Shown in pieces: positions 1 to 8,719 of a stretch of 64,000 bases of DNA. This DNA comes from Thalassobacillus devorans. Lineage in GTDB: Bacteria; Bacillota; Bacilli; Bacillales; Halobacillaceae. Location: contig NZ_JAASRY010000001.1 in NCBI RefSeq assembly GCF_011761345.1, positions 434,001 to 498,000 on the forward strand, read 5' to 3'. The notes under the pieces were generated by a model. The model was not told the DNA's origin and made no database searches. It saw only the letters and a program-made list of their open reading frames with translations. Position 1 is the stretch's first letter. Each line of letters starts with the position of its first letter. A program made the translations under genes and the position numbers.

Positions 1-526
1 GGTTGGCCGCTATGGCGTCGCCATGAAAGTTAGCTTCGGCAACAGGCGTTACGTTGCCTGGTACTAAAAAGGCGCCTCCCATACAATAAACTGCCTTCAC
101 CTTATGTAAATACTCTTCTCCCCCTAATAAAAAAGCGATCGCAAGTGATGTAGACCTTCCTACATCTACGATTACCAGGTTACCCGCGTGTTTTTCAATG
201 ATTTTAAATATCTCATCAAAATTGACAACCTCATGTTGAATCGTCTCAGGAGAACGTATTGGCCCTAAGCCCTCTTCCCCATGGATTTCCGGATAGAATA
301 CAGCTATTTCACCACTGAGCGGACTTCTTGCTCCGGCGATGATAGGAATATCATCCCTTCCAGCCAGTTTTAACAGATAAGCTACATTCTGTGTTGCCTG
401 TTGTTGAGGCACGTTACCATAACTTGAAACGATACCGACCACATTTATTTCAGGGTTTAAAAGTGCATACATAATTGCTAATGAATCATCAATACCTGGG
501 TCGCAGAAAAGTAAAACATTATTCAT
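1..526 (-). CDS. Inosine-uridine preferring nucleoside hydrolase, 3' end missing
   Basis: The 5' 175 codons of a gene that continues past the left edge. Nucleoside hydrolases cut the N-glycosidic bond of purine or pyrimidine ribosides, giving base plus ribose. The N-terminus has the family's calcium/ribose signature CDPGIDDSLAIM (Asp9, Asp14, Asp15). Further in are GGAF and the PVAEANFHGD region that lines the ribose site. The start ATG at 526 follows a strong GGGGGTGGG ribosome site. Substrate preference cannot be read from this part. Confidence 0.88.
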   Translation of the reverse strand, partial: MNNVLLFCDPGIDDSLAIMYALLNPEINVVGIVSSYGNVPQQQATQNVAYLLKLAGRDDIPIIAGARSPLSGEIAVFYPEIHGEEGLGPIRSPETIQHEVVNFDEIFKIIEKHAGNLVIVDVGRSTSLAIAFLLGGEEYLHKVKAVYCMGGAFLVPGNVTPVAEANFHGDAIAAN

Positions 527-682
527 GATCCCACCCCCTATAACTATAGACAAGGTATTCTATGAATGACTTCCAAAATATATAACAACATTGAGGACGG
601 CAGTTTGATTGAAAAGTTAAAGGAATAGCTGCAAATATTATTACATAAGTATGGGGGGAGATGTTTTAAAAGGAGGGGGATC

Positions 683-1474
683 ATGAGTAATCCGATTGTC
701 GAGAGGTCCTTGGATGAAATTCGATTTTGGTCCAGAATCATGAAGGAACATGCTTTATTTCTAAGTTTGGGGTTTACTTATGAACAGACGCAATTGATAG
801 CGGAAGCCAAACAGTTTATTACCCTTTTTGAGCGGATAGAGGAGAAGTTAGCAAGATTTAATGTAAACTCGGATCTACAGCGAGTTAAATCATTCAACAA
901 TGAAGTTTATCAAGCGGCTGTTGCTATTTGGGGTTACAAGAGAAAAGTCTTAGGTTTAACGTTGCGCTGTGAAATAAGATCAAATAACTACCCATTATTA
1001 GTGGACCATATCAGCAGAGAAGCTGCTTATTTTGCCAATCGTCTAAGGGATCTTAATGAGGGAAAGCTGGCACCCGAACCTGATACCATCATTCAGGAAA
1101 ACTTATTCTTTCTCAGGATAATGGCCGACCATGCCAAGTTTATCGGACACCTTTTAGATCCATCTGAAAGAAAACTGGTGGACCAGGCAAGAGACTTCAG
1201 CCATGATTTTGACCAATTGGTTTTTCAAGCCATTGATTTAGATTCGATGCGCCCCCAATCGGAAACTGTACCGCTGATGGATCAGTTTCTGGATCAAAAC
1301 AGGGTATCGGTTGTGTCTTTAAGGGATTTTAAGAAGACAGCTAGAGAGTTAATAGAGGCTTGTCGTATTAAGAGTAATATACACCCGCTTCTGGCCGATC
1401 ACACATTTAGAGAAGCAGAGAGATTCTTGGAAATTATAGACTTATTCGATTCTCACCTATCAGGCGGAAGATAA
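683..1474 (+). CDS. DUF2935 family protein (duplicated ferritin-like helical domain)
   Basis: A 263-residue protein made of two related halves. Each half begins with a helix like RSLDEIRFWSRIMKEHALF (residues about 9-27) or ENLFFLRIMADHAKF (about 140-154) and ends with an HxxREA motif: DHISREAAYF near 108 and DHTFREAERF near 243. This internal duplication with conserved His and Glu is typical of Firmicutes DUF2935 proteins, whose known fold is a four-helix ferritin-like bundle; metal binding is plausible. The function is unknown. The start has an AAAAGGAGGGGG ribosome site. It stands alone and ends in its own terminator. Confidence 0.85.
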   Translation: MSNPIVERSLDEIRFWSRIMKEHALFLSLGFTYEQTQLIAEAKQFITLFERIEEKLARFNVNSDLQRVKSFNNEVYQAAVAIWGYKRKVLGLTLRCEIRSNNYPLLVDHISREAAYFANRLRDLNEGKLAPEPDTIIQENLFFLRIMADHAKFIGHLLDPSERKLVDQARDFSHDFDQLVFQAIDLDSMRPQSETVPLMDQFLDQNRVSVVSLRDFKKTARELIEACRIKSNIHPLLADHTFREAERFLEIIDLFDSHLSGGR

Positions 1475-1508
1475 CTACTTTTGTCGCCTGATCAGGTGAT
1501 TTTTTTTA
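1454..1508 (+). terminator. Intrinsic terminator of the DUF2935 gene
   Basis: CACCT-ATCAGGCG pairs with CGCCTGATCAGGTG across a short loop and is followed by an eight-T run. The left arm lies inside the last codons of the gene. Confidence 0.8.
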
Positions 1509-1668
1509 CTTGAAAAAGTTGTCCAGAAACAAGGTTAATTAGTACGGGCTGAGAGGAAAATAGCCAATTGCTGTCCAATAATTAATTGAAAAAGTCAGAT
1601 AACGGTATAGACGAATAAATAAAAATAATGTATGGTATAAATTAAATCATTCCAAAATTTAATAGGTG

Positions 1669-1769
1669 CATTCACTAGGGGAGCCTTTCTTTTAAGGCTG
1701 AGATCAAAGTATAACTTTGGAACTCTTTGAACCTGAACTGGCTAAAAATCCAGCGGAGGAAAGTGTATT
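1669..1769 (+). promoter_or_regulatory. TPP riboswitch 1 (THI element)
   Basis: It contains the conserved THI-box blocks in order: TCACTAGGGGAGCC, GGCTGAGAT, CTTTGAACCTGAACTGG and the closing CCAGCGGAGGAAAGTG. It is the first of two consecutive TPP aptamers before the pyrimidine salvage operon. Each has its own terminator, so each should act as a separate off switch when thiamin pyrophosphate binds. The arrangement resembles the tandem TPP riboswitches described upstream of tenA in Bacillus anthracis. Confidence 0.9.
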
Positions 1770-1796
1770 CATGAAATATTTCATCTATGATAGGTC

Positions 1797-1832
1797 ATGT
1801 CACTTTTCTTTTCTGGAAAGTGGCATTTTTTA
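1797..1832 (+). terminator. Expression-platform terminator of TPP riboswitch 1
   Basis: ATGTCACTTT pairs with AAAGTGGCAT (one G-U pair) across a TCTTTTCTGG loop, followed by a T run. It lies 27 bases after the first aptamer. Confidence 0.8.
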
Positions 1833-1916
1833 TGTTAAGAGAGTGCTACTATAAGACTGACTCTTTGAGTGGCAGATTCTAACTTCCATTCAACAGATAA
1901 CAATTGAATAAGAATA

Positions 1917-2008
1917 CTTCACTAGGGGAGCCATGAATTGGCTGAGAGAAGCTTGAAGCTTTGACCCTTATAACCTGATCTAGATCATACTAGCGGAGGG
2001 AAGTGAAG
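1917..2008 (+). promoter_or_regulatory. TPP riboswitch 2 (THI element)
   Basis: A second complete THI element: a P1 stem CTTCACT/AGTGAAG encloses GGGGAGCC, GGCTGAGAG, GACCCTTATAACCTGATCT and CTAGCGGAGGGAAG. It matches the consensus better than the first copy and has a clearer closing stem, so it may be the tighter sensor (inference). Confidence 0.93.
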
Positions 2009-2041
2009 CGGGTGAAATCTTTCTTTAATCTATTCAAAAAT

Positions 2042-2085
2042 AATAGCTCGCTCCTTCGCATGAAGGGGCGGGCTATTTTATTTTA
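2042..2085 (+). terminator. Expression-platform terminator of TPP riboswitch 2
   Basis: A long stem, AATAGCTCGCTCCTTC with GAAGGGGCGGGCTATT around a GCAT loop, is followed by TTATTTT. It is the last barrier before ylmB. Confidence 0.88.
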
Positions 2086-2090
2086 CTTTT

Positions 2091-2136
2091 AAAGGCTTTC
2101 GACATAAGGACTTTGCGAAAAGCCAAGTTTGTCTAA
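2091..2136 (+). repeat. Short intergenic element, copy 1 of 2
   Basis: AAGGCTTTCG, CATAAG, a CTTTGCGAAAAGCCAAG hairpin and CTAA recur in the same order at 59744-59788, 57 kb away. GGCTTTCG can also pair with CGAAAAGCC. I do not recognise it as a named RNA family. Here it lies between the second TPP terminator and the ylmB ribosome site. Confidence 0.55.
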
Positions 2137-2156
2137 AGGAAAGGAGCGGATGGTTC

Positions 2157-3446
2157 ATGGATGACCAGTTAGTCCGTTTATGGAATGAAGTGGAGGAAAG
2201 AGAAGATGAACTGCTGGCACTATTGTCCGATTTAGTAGCCTATCCAACGTTGAGCCCGCCTGCCCGGAATGCGGAGGAGGCTCAGGAGTACTTGGCTAAT
2301 AGACTGAAAGAATTGGACTTTACGATCGACTCGTGGGATTTGTATCCCGGAGACCCCGTGGTGGTTGGGACTAAACGGGGACAAGACGAAGGCCAGGCGA
2401 AGAGCCTGATCATCAATGGTCATCTCGATGTAGCTGCCATTGAGGAAAATGAGCAATGGGACTATGATCCATTCGAATGTACGGTAACGAAGGACAAAGT
2501 ATTCGGGCGCGGGGTAGCAGATATGAAAGGAGGCATGGCCGGGGTTCTTTTTGCATTAAAGGTGCTCCATGAAGCTGGTGTAGAACCTAAAGGAAACCTC
2601 TATGTCCAATCGGTTGTTGGGGAGGAGGTTGGAGAAGCAGGGACTAAGTCTTGCTGTGAAAGGGGATACCATGCTGATTTAGCGCTAGTAGTCGATACAA
2701 GTGACTGCCAAATCCAGGGGCAGGGTGGTGTGATCACTGGCTGGATAACAATCGAAAGCAGTGAAACACTACATGATGCCCAAAGGCGGTCGATGATCCA
2801 TGCTGGCGGTGGTATCAAAGGGGCGAGTGCGATAGAAAAAATGATGAAAATAATTACTGCGTTACAAGAATTGGAGAGGCATTGGGCAGTTACGAAATCG
2901 AGCCCTGGATTTCCTCCGGGGTCCAATACAATCAACCCGGCTGTGATTGAGGGCGGCCGTCATGCTGCTTTCATTGCTGACCGATGCTCGTTATGGATCA
3001 CTGTACATTACTATCCGGAAGAACACTATGAAGATGTGATCAGTGAGGTAGAAGCGCACATAAATCATGCAGCGAAAGCAGATCCCTGGTTAAGAGATCA
3101 CCCACCTCAATTTTCATGGGGCGGCACGTCGATGATAGAAGAGCAAGGAGAAATTTTCCCTGCATTCTCAGTGGACACCAGTCATGCAGGGGTTGAGATG
3201 CTGGCAAATGCACATCAACGTATTTTCCAAACTCCGGTTGATTATTCCATGTCCCCTACTGTTACAGATGGGGGATGGTTAGCGGAGGCCGGCATCCCTA
3301 CTGTCCTGTATGGCCCAGGCACACTCGATCAGGCACATGCCGTTAATGAGTCGCTTGATCGAAACCAGCTTCAACGGTTCACCAAAACCATGGTTGCTTT
3401 CTTATTTGACTGGTTTCAACAATCTGAGCGAAAGGATGATATATGA
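2157..3446 (+). CDS. ylmB: Formylaminopyrimidine deformylase (M20 family), thiamin salvage
   Basis: A 429-residue M20 metallopeptidase-fold enzyme. YlmB removes the N-formyl group from N-formyl-4-amino-5-aminomethyl-2-methylpyrimidine, a base-degradation product of thiamin, giving the substrate of TenA. Metal-site motifs are visible: GHLD (His89, Asp91), GRGVADMKGG (Asp122) and GEEVGEAG (Glu156-Glu157). A typical M20 dimerisation segment follows. M20 enzymes are hard to tell apart by sequence; the assignment rests mainly on the two TPP riboswitches upstream and tenA directly downstream, whose ATG overlaps this stop codon. It is cytoplasmic and the first gene of the operon. Confidence 0.87.
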   Translation: MDDQLVRLWNEVEEREDELLALLSDLVAYPTLSPPARNAEEAQEYLANRLKELDFTIDSWDLYPGDPVVVGTKRGQDEGQAKSLIINGHLDVAAIEENEQWDYDPFECTVTKDKVFGRGVADMKGGMAGVLFALKVLHEAGVEPKGNLYVQSVVGEEVGEAGTKSCCERGYHADLALVVDTSDCQIQGQGGVITGWITIESSETLHDAQRRSMIHAGGGIKGASAIEKMMKIITALQELERHWAVTKSSPGFPPGSNTINPAVIEGGRHAAFIADRCSLWITVHYYPEEHYEDVISEVEAHINHAAKADPWLRDHPPQFSWGGTSMIEEQGEIFPAFSVDTSHAGVEMLANAHQRIFQTPVDYSMSPTVTDGGWLAEAGIPTVLYGPGTLDQAHAVNESLDRNQLQRFTKTMVAFLFDWFQQSERKDDI

Positions 3447-4132
3447 TGTTTACCGATCGTCTTTATAATCATGCTAAACCGATTTGGGATGCCTACCTCG
3501 AACACCCATTTGTAAAGGGCATCGGAGATGGAAGTTTGGATCTTGAAAAATTCAAGTTTTTTATGGAGCAGGATTACTTATATTTAATCGACTATTGCCG
3601 GGTATTTGCGTTAGGAAGCGTGAAGGCAACTCACTTAGATACCATGACCATGTTTGCTGATTTACTCCATTCGACACTGAACGAAGAAATGGAGCTGCAT
3701 CGAAACTATGCAGAAAGACTTGGAATCAGGCGGGAAGAATTAGAAAATACCAAACCATCTTCTACACTTCTAGCTTATACGAGCTACATGCTGAACAAGG
3801 CCCATCAAGGGGCAGAGGCTGAGGTAGCAGCATGCGTGCTTGCCTGTACGTGGAGCTACAATGTTATCGGGCTGGCATTGAATGAAAAAGAAGGGGCCAG
3901 TGACCATGAATTCTATGGGGATTGGATAAAGATGTACGCTTCGGACGAATTTACGGAGCTTGCGGAAGCTATGAAAAAACTGATGAATGAACTTGCGGAT
4001 GGTAAGCCGGAACGAGAAAAAGCTCATTTAGAAGAAATCTTCCTTCATACGAGTAAACTGGAATATTTATTCTGGGACATGTCTTACCACAAGAAAATGT
4101 GGCTGGAGAATTCGGATCTATTGAACAGCTGA
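3443..4132 (+). CDS. tenA: Aminopyrimidine aminohydrolase TenA
   Basis: A 229-residue TenA/THI-4 family protein. It hydrolyses 4-amino-5-aminomethyl-2-methylpyrimidine to HMP (4-amino-5-hydroxymethyl-2-methylpyrimidine) plus ammonia. The family catalytic cysteine fits Cys135 in CVLACTWSYNVIG, and the active-site acid fits Asp44 in FMEQDYLYL. Length matches the family. The ATG overlaps the ylmB stop (ATGA), implying translational coupling, and a second in-frame ATG lies at 3446. It receives the YlmB product and supplies HMP to thiamin synthesis encoded elsewhere. Confidence 0.95.
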   Translation: MMFTDRLYNHAKPIWDAYLEHPFVKGIGDGSLDLEKFKFFMEQDYLYLIDYCRVFALGSVKATHLDTMTMFADLLHSTLNEEMELHRNYAERLGIRREELENTKPSSTLLAYTSYMLNKAHQGAEAEVAACVLACTWSYNVIGLALNEKEGASDHEFYGDWIKMYASDEFTELAEAMKKLMNELADGKPEREKAHLEEIFLHTSKLEYLFWDMSYHKKMWLENSDLLNS

Positions 4133-4191
4133 AAAGATTGACAGAAAAGAACCTATTTAAAAATTAACCTAGCAAAGGAGATGGAGGCAAC

Positions 4192-4770
4192 ATGGAAAAA
4201 GGGTTGAAGTTGACAGATATTTTAGTAACCATCATCATCGCACTGATATTTGGGGTGATATATAAATTGTGGGGCCCGCTATATGGAGTGGTTGCCACGC
4301 TGGGGCTTCATCTGGAGCAGCTGATTTATGGCATGTGGTTCATAGCGGCGGTAGTGGCTTATTTGATCATACGAAAACCTGGAGTAGCTTTATTAGCAGA
4401 GATTGCTGCTGCCCAGGGTGAGTTTATTTTCGGCGGGGAATGGGGTGTAGCTACCCTTATATTCGGGATTGGCCAGGGACTTGCTGCTGAATTGATCTTC
4501 GCGGCGTTCCGTTATAAGCGCTATGATATGTTGATTGCATCGTTAGCAGGTGTCGCAGCTGCGGTTGCTTCCATTGGTATTGACTTTTATTACGGATACA
4601 TCGGAGACCTGGCACTTTGGAACTTACTTATCCTGTTTGGAACCAGAATAGCGGGAGCGATTCTTATTTCCGGTATTTTCGCTCATCTGCTTGTCCAGGC
4701 ATTAGAAAAGACAGGTGTTACCAACCTTGTACGTCCAGCTACGAAAGAAGATTATCAGGCTTTAGGCTAG
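4192..4770 (+). CDS. ykoE: ECF-type HMP/thiamin-precursor transporter substrate-specific protein YkoE
   Basis: A 192-residue integral membrane protein with about five or six hydrophobic segments and the YkoE-type start GLKLTDILVTIIIALIFG. It is the S component that binds the pyrimidine precursor in YkoEDC, an ECF ABC importer. It lies 59 bp after tenA with a GGAGATGGAGG ribosome site and is followed by the ATPase and the T component, so the complete transporter is present. The substrate is taken from the family and the TPP-controlled context. Confidence 0.92.
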   Translation: MEKGLKLTDILVTIIIALIFGVIYKLWGPLYGVVATLGLHLEQLIYGMWFIAAVVAYLIIRKPGVALLAEIAAAQGEFIFGGEWGVATLIFGIGQGLAAELIFAAFRYKRYDMLIASLAGVAAAVASIGIDFYYGYIGDLALWNLLILFGTRIAGAILISGIFAHLLVQALEKTGVTNLVRPATKEDYQALG

Positions 4771-4785
4771 CAGGGGAGGAATAAG

Positions 4786-6255
4786 ATGACAACGATCGCC
4801 AGTATGACAAACATGCGGTTGAAGTTTCCCGGAGTGGAATCCTTGTTATTCGAAGACTTTTCCCTTTCCTTTGAAAAGGGAGAGAAGGTATTGATACTGG
4901 GACCATCCGGCTCTGGTAAATCGACACTTTTACAAGTATTAACGGGACTGATACCCAGTGCGGTGGCAGTGCCAATGAAAGCAGATGCGCTAACCATTCC
5001 AGAATCCTGGGGATTTTTATTCCAGGATCCGGATGCCCAATTTTGTATGCCATATGTAGATGAGGAAATCGCGTTTGTATTAGAAAACCTTCAGATTCCC
5101 CGAGAAGAAATGGAACAATATATTGATCATTATCTCCACCAGGTGGGACTCAGATTCGATGATAATCATACAAAAATCCAGACGTTATCCGGCGGGATGA
5201 AACAGCGCCTGGCCATTGCCTCGGTGCTTGCTCTGGAACCTGAGCTATTATGTTTAGATGAACCGACAGCCATGCTGGATCCAGAGGGTACAAAGCTTGT
5301 TTGGGACACGATCAAGAACGTGGGAAATGACAAGACCGTAGTGATTGTCGAACATAAAATTGAACAGGTGGTCGATTTTGTCGATCGTGTCATTCTTCTC
5401 GATGAAAATGGAACAATCATTGCTGACGGGCCTAAACAGCAGGTGTTTGATCAGTATAAACATGTACTTATCGAACAGGGGATTTGGTACCCGGGTGTTT
5501 GGGAGGATTACATGCAGGACAAAAGCAGGCATATCCCACAATCAGTCAATACCGAGGATGCAAAACCGGCTGTTCATCTATCCGATTTTTCGGCTTTTAG
5601 AGGAAAAGTTAAAGCCCTCCAAGTCGAGGAGGCGCGTGCTCATCCCGGGGAATGGGTAACGATACTTGGCGAAAACGGGGCAGGAAAAAGTACCCTGCTG
5701 CTCGCCATGATGAATCTGTTAAAGACCACGGGCACTTACAAGATTTTTGAACAAGATTACAAGCGGATTAAACATTTGGCTGAGTATGTCAGCTTTGTCT
5801 TCCAAAACCCGGAATTTCAATTCGTAACAAATTCTGTATATGAGGAAATTGCATTCAGCCTTCATTTGGCGAAATGGGAGCAGGAGAAAATTGCCCGGCG
5901 CGTCGACGAGATGTTGAAGTTGTATTATTTGGAAGATTATCGACACACACACCCTTACCAGTTATCCATGGGTCAAAAGCGGAGATTGAGTGTCGCTGCT
6001 TCGATTGTAAAAGAACAGCCGATTATCCTGTTGGATGAACCTACCTTCGGCCAGGATGCAAAAAATACATTTGCCATTTTAGAGCAACTGGAACAGTTAA
6101 GGGCTCAAGGGACGACCATTATTATGGTTACCCATGACCTGAATATAGTGAAAAACTTTGCAACGAAAGTGTGGAGGATGGAAGACGGGGAACTCGTAAT
6201 GGAATCTCCTGCTCCGAACGATATAGAAACGTTACAGCCAGCAGTCATTTCATAG
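4786..6255 (+). CDS. ykoD: ECF transporter ATPase with two ABC domains, YkoD
   Basis: A 489-residue fusion of two ABC ATPase domains that powers the YkoEDC importer. Domain 1 has Walker A GPSGSGKST (about residues 42-50), signature LSGGMKQR and Walker B LLCLDEPTAMLDP. Domain 2 has GENGAGKST (about 293-301), LSMGQKRR and IILLDEPTFGQD. Both sets appear intact, so both sites could hydrolyse ATP. It lies 15 bp after ykoE with a GGGGAGG ribosome site. Confidence 0.93.
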   Translation: MTTIASMTNMRLKFPGVESLLFEDFSLSFEKGEKVLILGPSGSGKSTLLQVLTGLIPSAVAVPMKADALTIPESWGFLFQDPDAQFCMPYVDEEIAFVLENLQIPREEMEQYIDHYLHQVGLRFDDNHTKIQTLSGGMKQRLAIASVLALEPELLCLDEPTAMLDPEGTKLVWDTIKNVGNDKTVVIVEHKIEQVVDFVDRVILLDENGTIIADGPKQQVFDQYKHVLIEQGIWYPGVWEDYMQDKSRHIPQSVNTEDAKPAVHLSDFSAFRGKVKALQVEEARAHPGEWVTILGENGAGKSTLLLAMMNLLKTTGTYKIFEQDYKRIKHLAEYVSFVFQNPEFQFVTNSVYEEIAFSLHLAKWEQEKIARRVDEMLKLYYLEDYRHTHPYQLSMGQKRRLSVAASIVKEQPIILLDEPTFGQDAKNTFAILEQLEQLRAQGTTIIMVTHDLNIVKNFATKVWRMEDGELVMESPAPNDIETLQPAVIS

Positions 6256-6267
6256 GGGAGGGAAGCG

Positions 6268-7071
6268 ATGGCAATGGACTTTTCTTACAAGGAAACATGG
6301 CTCCATAAAATTAATCCGAGCTTGAAGCTACTGATTATGGTTCTCTTATTTATTCATTTATTGATGATTCATAATACTAATATTCTTATCAACTATATGA
6401 TAGGAATGCTCGCTCTTTACTTGTTCTTTACGGGTCATCCATGGAAACGTCTATTGGTGATTTCCATTCCTTTTCTATTAATTTTTCTTACATCTTCCAC
6501 TTCGATGATATTCTTCGGAAAAGGGGAGATCACGTGGGCCAAGTGGGGGTTGGTCCATATTACTGAAGAGAGTTTCTTCCGGGGTTTACATTTAGGTTTT
6601 CGGGGGATTAGCTTTGCCATCTTAGGAATTGTGTTTGCACTGACAACTCGTCCTGTTTATCTGTTTTATTCCTTAATGCAACAATTCAAACTGAAACCGA
6701 AATATGCCTATAGCTTTATGGCTGCCATCCGGTTGATTCCGTTGATGATCGAAGAGATGCAAACGTTGCATTATGCATTGCAAGTACGTGGTGTTCAAGG
6801 AGAAAGAGGAGTGAACGGGTTTTATAGAAAAATTAAATCTTATTCGATTCCTCTTCTTTCCCAAAGTATCAGAAGGGCCTATAGGATTGCGGTTGCCATG
6901 GAAGCCAAGCGTTTTTCTAATCATGGAAATCGAACATATTTCTATCGATTAGGTTTTTCTAAATTTGATGTCATCTTTCTGTGCTACCTACTTGTAATCA
7001 TTCCATTATCCTATGTGACCGCTACGCACTTTCCCTATTTTTCCATCACTGATGTTCGATTTGGCAGTTAG
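6268..7071 (+). CDS. ykoC: ECF transporter transmembrane coupling protein YkoC
   Basis: A 267-residue energy-coupling T component with about five membrane segments. The CbiQ/EcfT coupling region is visible as AAIRLIPLMIEEMQTLHYALQVRG (about 152-175) and a second Ala-Arg motif, IAVAMEAKRFS. It links YkoE to the YkoD ATPase. It starts 12 bp after ykoD behind GGGGAGGGAAG and is the last gene of the operon. Unlike the ykoFEDC operon of Bacillus subtilis, no ykoF (soluble thiamin/HMP-binding protein) is present here. Confidence 0.92.
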   Translation: MAMDFSYKETWLHKINPSLKLLIMVLLFIHLLMIHNTNILINYMIGMLALYLFFTGHPWKRLLVISIPFLLIFLTSSTSMIFFGKGEITWAKWGLVHITEESFFRGLHLGFRGISFAILGIVFALTTRPVYLFYSLMQQFKLKPKYAYSFMAAIRLIPLMIEEMQTLHYALQVRGVQGERGVNGFYRKIKSYSIPLLSQSIRRAYRIAVAMEAKRFSNHGNRTYFYRLGFSKFDVIFLCYLLVIIPLSYVTATHFPYFSITDVRFGS

Positions 7072-7203
7072 ATGGGATGGATATATGAACAATTTTTACT
7101 TTTATAGTTTAAATGTTCGTTTTTTAATCTGAAAAAACTTGATATTTCTCCGTGAGGAACGATAGAATAGCTGTAAACCAAAATATTCAGGGGGAATTGC
7201 AAC

Positions 7204-8397
7204 ATGTATGGAGCACCGAACCAAAATCATGCGAAAAAAATAATGCTATTAGGGTCAGGAGAGTTGGGGAAAGAAGTAGTGATCGAGGCCCAGCGATTAG
7301 GAATAGAGACCATTGCAGTCGATCGATATAAAGGTGCGCCTGCGATGCAGGTAGCTCACCGTTTCCATGTGTTGGATATGCTTGACGGCGATGCGCTGCG
7401 TAGTGTGATCGAACAGGAACAGCCTGATTTTATTGTTCCGGAGATAGAAGCGATTGCAACTGCAACACTGCTAGAGTTGGAGCAGGAGGGTTACAACGTC
7501 ATTCCAACTGCCTACGCCACCCAATTGACAATGGATCGCGAAGGTATTCGGAGGCTGGCAAGTGAAAAACTGGGACTTCCGACAGCGAAATACGAATTTG
7601 CCAACTCCTTAGAGGAATTAAAAGAAGCGGTTGATATCATTGGTACCCCGTGTGTAATCAAACCGATAATGAGTTCTTCAGGAAAGGGGCAGAGCCTGTG
7701 CCGGACAGAATCAGATATCGAGAAATCCTGGCAGGAAGCCCTGAATAGTGGACGGGGTAAAAGTACCCGTGTAATCGTAGAGGAATTCATTCATTTTGAT
7801 TCGGAAATCACGCTATTAACGGTTCGCTCTGTTAATGGAACGTTTTTCTGTCCGCCAATCGGCCATCTACAGCAGGATGGGGATTATATCCAATCCTGGC
7901 AGCCCCATGCGATGAGCGAGGAACATATTAAGGAAGCCGAAGACCTGGCAAAAAAAGTTACCGATGAAATTGGCGGCTTCGGTGTCTTTGGTGTAGAGCT
8001 GTTTATTACTGAAGATGGCGTGTATTTCAGTGAAGTCTCCCCACGACCGCATGATACCGGGATGGTTACCTTAATTAGCCAGGAGCTATCGGAATTTGCG
8101 CTTCATGTACGGGCGATATTAGGATTTCCAATAGAGGAGATTGCCCTTGTTTCCCCGGGAGCCAGTCATGCAATCAAAGCAACAGAGGAAAGCAACGACT
8201 ACCAAATTTCCGGAATTGAAGAAGCGTTAGCTGTACCTGACACGCAAGTGCGTTTATTTGGAAAGCCTTCTACAAAAGTCGGCCGTCGCATGGCTGTGAT
8301 ACTGAATAAAGGAGAAAGTGTAACGGCTGCGTGCAAACAAGCGGAGGAGGCAGCTTCCAAGCTTGATGTAGTGAGCATCCATTCAAAAACGTATTGA
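7204..8397 (+). CDS. purT: Formate-dependent phosphoribosylglycinamide formyltransferase PurT
   Basis: A 397-residue ATP-grasp enzyme that uses formate and ATP to formylate GAR (glycinamide ribonucleotide), step three of purine synthesis, independently of 10-formyl-THF. The N-terminal [17 protein letters not shown] nucleotide-fold start, the central ATP-grasp segment ([16 protein letters not shown]) and the C-terminal [13 protein letters not shown] metal-binding block are all diagnostic of PurT. It is monocistronic, with a CAGGGGGAATT ribosome site. It follows the HMP operon, but a 132-bp gap separates them and no functional coupling is implied. Confidence 0.96.
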   Translation: MYGAPNQNHAKKIMLLGSGELGKEVVIEAQRLGIETIAVDRYKGAPAMQVAHRFHVLDMLDGDALRSVIEQEQPDFIVPEIEAIATATLLELEQEGYNVIPTAYATQLTMDREGIRRLASEKLGLPTAKYEFANSLEELKEAVDIIGTPCVIKPIMSSSGKGQSLCRTESDIEKSWQEALNSGRGKSTRVIVEEFIHFDSEITLLTVRSVNGTFFCPPIGHLQQDGDYIQSWQPHAMSEEHIKEAEDLAKKVTDEIGGFGVFGVELFITEDGVYFSEVSPRPHDTGMVTLISQELSEFALHVRAILGFPIEEIALVSPGASHAIKATEESNDYQISGIEEALAVPDTQVRLFGKPSTKVGRRMAVILNKGESVTAACKQAEEAASKLDVVSIHSKTY

Positions 8398-8460
8398 GAA
8401 TGGATAATAGGTAGTGTTTAATGTTGTTAGAATGTAATAGATTTACTGTAAGTTTATAAG

Positions 8461-8511
8461 CGCTTTTTAATGAGAATCTGATGCACCCCGCAACTGTAAA
8501 CGCGGAAAATG
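8461..8511 (+). promoter_or_regulatory. Cobalamin-riboswitch-like leader (candidate)
   Basis: TTTTTAATGAGAATCTGATGCA followed by CCCCGCAACTGTAAACGCGG resembles the conserved core of cobalamin (AdoCbl) riboswitches, where CCCGCxACTGTAA is highly conserved. The upstream GGGAA-GGTG blocks are degenerate or shortened, and no clear B12 box follows. A strong terminator directly downstream supports a riboswitch role. It could be a minimal variant or a decayed copy. Confidence 0.45.
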
Positions 8512-8572
8512 ACGGAGCCTGAACCCTATGAGGTAATGCTTTAGCATGCTGGGGATCAGGCTCCGTTTTTAA
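8512..8572 (+). terminator. Terminator following the cobalamin-like core
   Basis: ACGGAGCCTGA pairs with TCAGGCTCCGT, with an inner ATGCT-TT-AGCAT hairpin, then TTTTT. It lies 147 bp before the downstream start codon, so it is a leader terminator or the purT terminator. Confidence 0.85.
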
Positions 8573-8719
8573 TTTATTTTTTCGAGTAGTTTTATTCCAT
8601 AAAAGGGAAGAATAATGATGGTTTGCGAGTAATGCAGTATTTGAAAATATATTGAGTAATGTTTTAGTATGGAATGAGGTATCAAGGCATTTTCTAATAA
8701 AAAGTGTGGGGGAAATCTA

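Noticed and set aside
7111-7124. PurBox-like half site upstream of purT
   Set aside because: AAATGTTCGTTTTT resembles one inverted PurR box with a mismatch, but no correctly spaced partner box is present.
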